NCBI GenBank assembly: GCA_947585065.1
Contig: CANPWX010000060.1
Location: 1 to 6,953, forward strand
Direction: 5' to 3'
Source of the DNA: an uncultured Bacilli bacterium
Lineage (GTDB): Bacteria; Bacillota_I; Bacilli_A; RF39; UBA660
DNA length: 6,953 nucleotides
Shown piece after piece: positions 4,076-6,953 of the stretch. The position numbers were made by a program, and so were the translations under genes. Numbering within the stretch: the first letter of the stretch is position 1; every line of letters starts with the position of its first letter. The notes beneath the pieces are model-generated. The model saw nothing but the letters and a program-made list of their open reading frames with translations, had not been told where the DNA came from and did no database searches.

Positions 4076-6023
4076 AAGAGTTTGTTTAATAGGAAATCCT
4101 AATGTTGGTAAGTCTTCTTTATTTAATCAACTTACTCATAAAAATCAACATACAGGAAACTGGACAGGAAAGACAGTAGAAAATGAAGTGGGGGAATTTG
4201 TTTATCAAGATACTTTATGGGAGGTTATTGATTTACCTGGAACGTATTCTTTGATTGGGGAGAGTGAGGAAGAAAAAATTGCTAGTCGTTTTGTTTTAGA
4301 AAAAAATTATGATGTAGCTTTATTAGTCGCGGATGCAACCAATTTAGAAAGAAGTTTAATTTTAATTTTGGAAGTTTTGGATGTAACTAAAAATGTAATA
4401 GTTGCTTTAAATTTAATGGATGAGGCTCAATATAAAAATATTTTTATTGATGTTGAGGCTTTGAGTCAATTTTTAGATGTACCTGTGATACCAACTAGTA
4501 TGATTCATAGTAAAGGGTTAGAGAATTTATGTAATGAATTAAATAAAACTCATAAGGAAAGTAACATTGATATTATTCATATGGATAAAATAAATCATTA
4601 TTTTGAATGGATATCATCTATAAATAATAAATCTAATGGAGTGTTGTTGTCTTATTTAAGAGAAGGTTATCCTAATAAAATGAATGAGAAAGAAAAAACT
4701 ATTTTTCATTTTTATCAAAAATATATTACGCGAATAGATGTTATTGAAAGTTATCAAGCTTTTGGAAAAAAAATTTTGGCAAAGGTTTTAAATCGAAAGG
4801 AGGAAAAAGAGAAAAAAGAAGATCAATTTTGGAATTCTTTATTAAGTAATAAAAAGTTCAGTTATCCTTTTCTGTTATTGTTGTTCTTTTTTCTTTTATT
4901 TTTAACTATTTATTTATCGAATATTCCTTCTGAATGGTTGTTTTCTTTCTTTGAAGGATTTGAAGGCATTTTTTTGAAAATTTTTTCTTTTCTTCCCAAT
5001 AGTTTATTACATGGGTTAGTATATGGTGGTTATCGAACTCTTTACTGGGTTGTTTCTGTAATGCTTCCACCTATGATGATTTTCTTTCCTTTATTTGCTT
5101 TGTTAGAGGACTATGGGTTATTGCCAAGAATTGCTTTTAATTTAGATAAACCTTTTAAAAAATGTGGCTCTTGTGGAAAACAAAGTCTTACAATGTGTAT
5201 GGGACTTGGTTGTAATGCAGTTGGTGTTACAGGTGCGAGAATTATGGAGAGTAAGAAAATGCGTTTGTTATCTATTCTTACAAATGTTTTTATTCCTTGT
5301 AATGGGAGATTTCCTGCGATGATTTGTGTTATTAGTATGTTTTTTATAACGGATCGATCTTTCTTAGGTAGTATTTTTGCATCCTTTCTTTTATTGATGA
5401 TTATTTTGTTAGGCGTTTTTATAACTTTTTTGGTTACTAAAATATTGGATCGTTTTATTTTAAAGAATGAAAAACCAATGTTTATTTTAGAGCTTCCTTC
5501 TTTTCGGAGACCTAATTTGTGGTCTACTATAAAAAATGCTTGGAAAGAAAAGGCACTTCATGTGTTAAAAAGGGCAATGGTGGTTTCTTTTCCAGCTGGA
5601 ATCCTTATTTATATTTTAGCTAATGTAAAAATACAGGGAGTTCCTTTATTTGCTAGTATTACTCATTTGTTTAATCCTTTTGGATTATTTATTGGATTAG
5701 ATGGAGTTATTCTTCTTGCTTTTCTTTTAGGATTACCGGCAAATGAAATTGTTATACCTATTCTTTTGCTTGGATATACTAGTTCGGGCGTTTTAGCTAA
5801 TTATGAATCTTTGGAGCAATTAAAAAATATTTTTATACTAAATGGATGGACTCTATTTACGGCTATACGTTTTTTACTTCTCAGTCTTTGCCATTTTCCT
5901 TGTGCAACTACGTTATTAACTATTAAAAAAGAAACAAATTCTTGGTTTTATGTTTTTCTTTCTTTTCTTATTCCAACTGTTATTGGGCTTTTCCTTTGTT
6001 TTATTGTTTCTCTTTTTGGTTAA
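4068..6023 (+). CDS. feoB: FeoB, ferrous iron transport GTPase/permease
   Basis: This 651-residue membrane protein imports Fe(II). The N-terminal G domain shows G1 GNPNVGKS (9-16), G2 near T33-T36, G3 DLPG (55-58), G4 NLMD (115-118) and a G5-like TSM (143-145). A helical linker runs to about 260. The hydrophobic permease has two Gate-type repeats with many helices. A Cys-rich conserved part reads CGSCGK (366-371), C377, GCN (381-383) and PCNGRFP (410-416), the form I associate with clostridial-type FeoB. The second half has LPANE (556-560). Length is near B. subtilis FeoB (about 660). I start at ATG 4068, just after GGTGGA (4060-4065); upstream in-frame ATGs would add a hydrophobic extension read out of frame over feoA. 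No feoC follows. Confidence 0.95.
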   Translation: MHKRVCLIGNPNVGKSSLFNQLTHKNQHTGNWTGKTVENEVGEFVYQDTLWEVIDLPGTYSLIGESEEEKIASRFVLEKNYDVALLVADATNLERSLILILEVLDVTKNVIVALNLMDEAQYKNIFIDVEALSQFLDVPVIPTSMIHSKGLENLCNELNKTHKESNIDIIHMDKINHYFEWISSINNKSNGVLLSYLREGYPNKMNEKEKTIFHFYQKYITRIDVIESYQAFGKKILAKVLNRKEEKEKKEDQFWNSLLSNKKFSYPFLLLLFFFLLFLTIYLSNIPSEWLFSFFEGFEGIFLKIFSFLPNSLLHGLVYGGYRTLYWVVSVMLPPMMIFFPLFALLEDYGLLPRIAFNLDKPFKKCGSCGKQSLTMCMGLGCNAVGVTGARIMESKKMRLLSILTNVFIPCNGRFPAMICVISMFFITDRSFLGSIFASFLLLMIILLGVFITFLVTKILDRFILKNEKPMFILELPSFRRPNLWSTIKNAWKEKALHVLKRAMVVSFPAGILIYILANVKIQGVPLFASITHLFNPFGLFIGLDGVILLAFLLGLPANEIVIPILLLGYTSSGVLANYESLEQLKNIFILNGWTLFTAIRFLLLSLCHFPCATTLLTIKKETNSWFYVFLSFLIPTVIGLFLCFIVSLFG

Positions 6024-6024
6024 A

Positions 6025-6056
6025 AAAAATAAGTTCTTTTATTCGAACTTATTTTT
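6025..6056. terminator. bidirectional terminator between feoB and the convergent membrane gene
   Basis: Bases 6025-6036 (A-run plus TAAGTTC) pair perfectly over 12 bp with 6045-6056 (GAACTTATTTTT) around an 8-base loop. It begins two bases after the feoB stop, ends in T on the plus strand and gives a T-run on the minus strand as well. It therefore serves both genes. The minus-strand gene's TAA stop (6049-6051) lies within the stem. Confidence 0.9.
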
Positions 6057-6477
6057 CGTCTTTTTCTTTCTTTTCTTTATTAGGTACTTTTTTATTAATT
6101 TCAACAAGTTCTTTGTGAATCATGAGAATTAATAAGCATCCTTCGAAGATGAGACGTATCATGATATTACCAATGAATAGAACTAATAAAAATTGAATGA
6201 AAGATGTACTAATAAAACTAAAAGAGGAAATTGTAATATAAATTGCAAATACTAAGTAGCAAATTTTAAGAATTGATTCTAAAGACATTACTTTAAAACT
6301 TAAGAAGTTGTAAAGTTTTTTAGTAAATCCATTATAATTTTCAGCATTTTTTGGATTTAAAAATGTAAAGTAGAGTACAATTCCAGCACATAATGCTACA
6401 AGAAAACTAACTATCCCCCATACACTTGCGTCATTACTAGTAGTCATTTGATAGCTAAATGGATAATTATTAGACAT
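6049..6477 (-). CDS. small membrane protein, DUF4282-like
   Basis: The 142-residue protein has a polar N-terminus rich in Ser/Asn/Thr and a first membrane helix at about 19-40. A loop with FTKKLYNFLSFKVM (51-64) follows, then two more helices (about 68-88 and 91-119) and a Lys/Glu-rich cytoplasmic-type tail (121-142). The pattern FLSFKVM, a helix, then RLIFEGCLLILMIHKELVEI resembles the DUF4282 family of small membrane proteins, where an Arg-x3-Glu in the last helix leads to a short amphipathic end. That match is from memory and moderate; the function of the family is unknown. AAAGGAG lies 10 bases before ATG 6477, a rather long spacing. The gene converges on feoB and is unlinked to it in expression. 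Confidence 0.75.
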   Translation of the reverse strand: MSNNYPFSYQMTTSNDASVWGIVSFLVALCAGIVLYFTFLNPKNAENYNGFTKKLYNFLSFKVMSLESILKICYLVFAIYITISSFSFISTSFIQFLLVLFIGNIMIRLIFEGCLLILMIHKELVEINKKVPNKEKKEKDEK

Positions 6478-6498
6478 ATTATATAAACTCCTTTCTTA

Positions 6499-6527
6499 AT
6501 TATATCTTATCAAATTCTATGCCTAAA
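6499..6527 (-). promoter_or_regulatory. promoter of the DUF4282-like gene
   Basis: On the minus strand TTTAGG (6522-6527) and TATAAT (6499-6504) are 17 bases apart. The -10 lies only four bases from the Shine-Dalgarno sequence at 6488-6494, so the predicted start falls at the edge of the ribosome-binding site. Confidence 0.5.
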
Positions 6528-6561
6528 GACAAGAAAAATGATTTTATGGTTTACTTTTTCT

Positions 6562-6589
6562 TTGCAAATTATTGGTTCTATGATACAAT
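6562..6589 (+). promoter_or_regulatory. promoter of tRNA-Thr
   Basis: The -35 TTGCAA (6562-6567) and -10 TACAAT (6584-6589) have a 16-base spacer. An extended -10 dinucleotide TG lies at 6581-6582. The expected start is near 6596, one or two bases before the mature tRNA 5' end, so there is almost no leader for RNase P to remove. Confidence 0.75.
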
Positions 6590-6597
6590 GAACTTGA

Positions 6598-6671
6598 GCC
6601 GACATAGTACAGTGGTAGTACGCATGCATGGTAAGCATGAGAGAACAGTTCAATTCTGTTTTTCGGCACCA
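6598..6671 (+). tRNA. tRNA-Thr (anticodon GGT), complete with encoded CCA
   Basis: The 74 bases fold as a cloverleaf. The acceptor GCCGACA faces TTTCGGC with six of seven pairs; C6 opposes T67. The D stem GTAC/GTAC has a short 7-base loop AGTGGTA. The anticodon stem CATGC/GCATG has the loop ATGGTAA, giving GGT at 34-36 with T33 and A37, as expected for ACN decoding. The variable region has four bases (AGAG), the T stem is AACAG/CTGTT with loop TTCAATT, and ACCA is encoded. The anticodon and G1-C72, C2-G71 pairs fit threonine identity. The D arm looks more like tRNA-Gly, but the anticodon decides. Confidence 0.93.
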
Positions 6672-6680
6672 GATTGATTG

Positions 6681-6698
6681 AAACTCGGAAAATTCGAG
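6681..6698 (+). other. conserved tRNA trailer hairpin (copy 2)
   Basis: AAACTCGGAAAATTCGAG starts nine bases after the tRNA-Thr CCA and matches the tRNA-Phe trailer (87-104) at 17 of 18 positions. Both can fold CTCG-N7-CGAG, with the only difference in the loop. It precedes but is separate from the terminator at 6708-6748. Confidence 0.5.
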
Positions 6699-6707
6699 AT
6701 TAATATA

Positions 6708-6748
6708 AAAACTACTATCAAAATTAAATTGAAGTAGTTTTATTTTGT
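6708..6748 (+). terminator. intrinsic terminator after tRNA-Thr
   Basis: AAAACTACT (6708-6716) pairs with AGTAGTTTT (6733-6741). TCAA (6718-6721) and TTGA (6729-6732) extend the helix inward past one bulged A. A T-rich tract (TTTTATTTTG) follows. Bases beyond it up to 6876 show no gene. Confidence 0.88.
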
Positions 6749-6833
6749 CAATTTAGAAAACACTTGTATATTGACTATCAATTTGCGTATATAAAATAAT
6801 TGTAATAATATTATAGAGCTCTATTATCTCTTA

Positions 6834-6853
6834 GTTGAAATAAATCTTTCAAC
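6834..6853. repeat. 7-bp inverted repeat hairpin
   Basis: GTTGAAA (6834-6840) and TTTCAAC (6847-6853) form a perfect stem with a 6-base loop. There is no T-run on either side, so it is not a standard terminator. On the minus strand it lies about 24 bases beyond the stop of the partial gene at the right edge and may help end or stabilise that mRNA. Confidence 0.4.
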
Positions 6854-6876
6854 AAAATGTATTCATAATTTTTCTC

Positions 6877-6953
6877 CTATACAGATACAACATTAAGATT
6901 ATTAAAGTATTGCATAACATTATTAATTACTTCTTCTATTGGAATGTTTAACC
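6877..6953 (-). CDS. possible C-terminal end of a minus-strand gene (partial)
   Basis: Reading leftward from the window edge, 24 sense codons end in TAG (6877-6879) and give LNIPIEEVINNVMQYFNNLN followed by VVSV. The composition is protein-like: an amphipathic helix and a short strand. An open frame of this length in AT-rich DNA is weak evidence, however. No function can be assigned, and the start lies outside the window. Confidence 0.4.
   Translation of the reverse strand, partial: LNIPIEEVINNVMQYFNNLNVVSV

Noticed and set aside
5950..6132. 60-codon plus-strand open frame over the end of feoB
   Set aside because: Low-complexity Phe/Leu sequence in a shadow frame that crosses the bidirectional terminator.
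6764..6793. Plus-strand promoter-like TTGTAT-N18-TATATA after the tRNA-Thr terminator
   Set aside because: No gene or terminator follows on that strand within the window; such matches are expected by chance in this base composition.
6814..6823. TAGAGCTCTA palindrome
   Set aside because: A single 10-base palindrome with no partner site, no promoter overlap and no adjacent gene.

Overview
The window is very AT-rich DNA (most codons end in A or T) from a low-GC Gram-positive bacterium. Its helicase-loading pair dnaB-dnaI is typical of Bacilli. With FeoAB, short intergenic gaps and standard-code use of TGG for Trp, this suggests a Bacilli or Mollicutes-related member of Bacillota, perhaps an uncultured gut lineage. 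That placement is inference; no rRNA is present to fix it.

Layout: a complete tRNA-Phe(GAA) with encoded CCA occupies bases 1-76. It is followed by a small hairpin and a strong terminator. Bases 147-475 hold no convincing gene: there is an orphan terminator-like hairpin, a decayed tRNA 3' end with its trailer, and a duplicated promoter-like segment. Next come a membrane-anchored thioredoxin-fold protein (532-1248), whose terminator overlaps its own last codons, and the primosome pair dnaB (1315-2595) and dnaI (2607-3467). A small unrecognised gene on the minus strand (3464-3745) ends inside the dnaI stop codon and diverges from feoA-feoB (3845-6023), the ferrous iron importer. A 12-bp bidirectional terminator separates feoB from a convergent membrane protein that looks like the DUF4282 family (6049-6477, minus). 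A tRNA-Thr(GGT) with its own promoter and terminator follows (6562-6748). The right edge carries what may be the last 24 codons of another minus-strand gene.

How the genes relate: dnaB and dnaI load the replicative helicase, and feoA and feoB import Fe(II). The other genes have no visible functional tie to these two pairs. Transcription units are short, mostly with their own promoter. The -10 boxes lie only about 4-11 bases upstream of the ribosome-binding sites, so mRNA leaders should be very short.

I see no evidence of a new defence or mobile system. The less ordinary signals are a trailer motif shared by both tRNA genes (with a third, decayed copy), and an 18-bp inverted repeat inside the presumed feo promoter.
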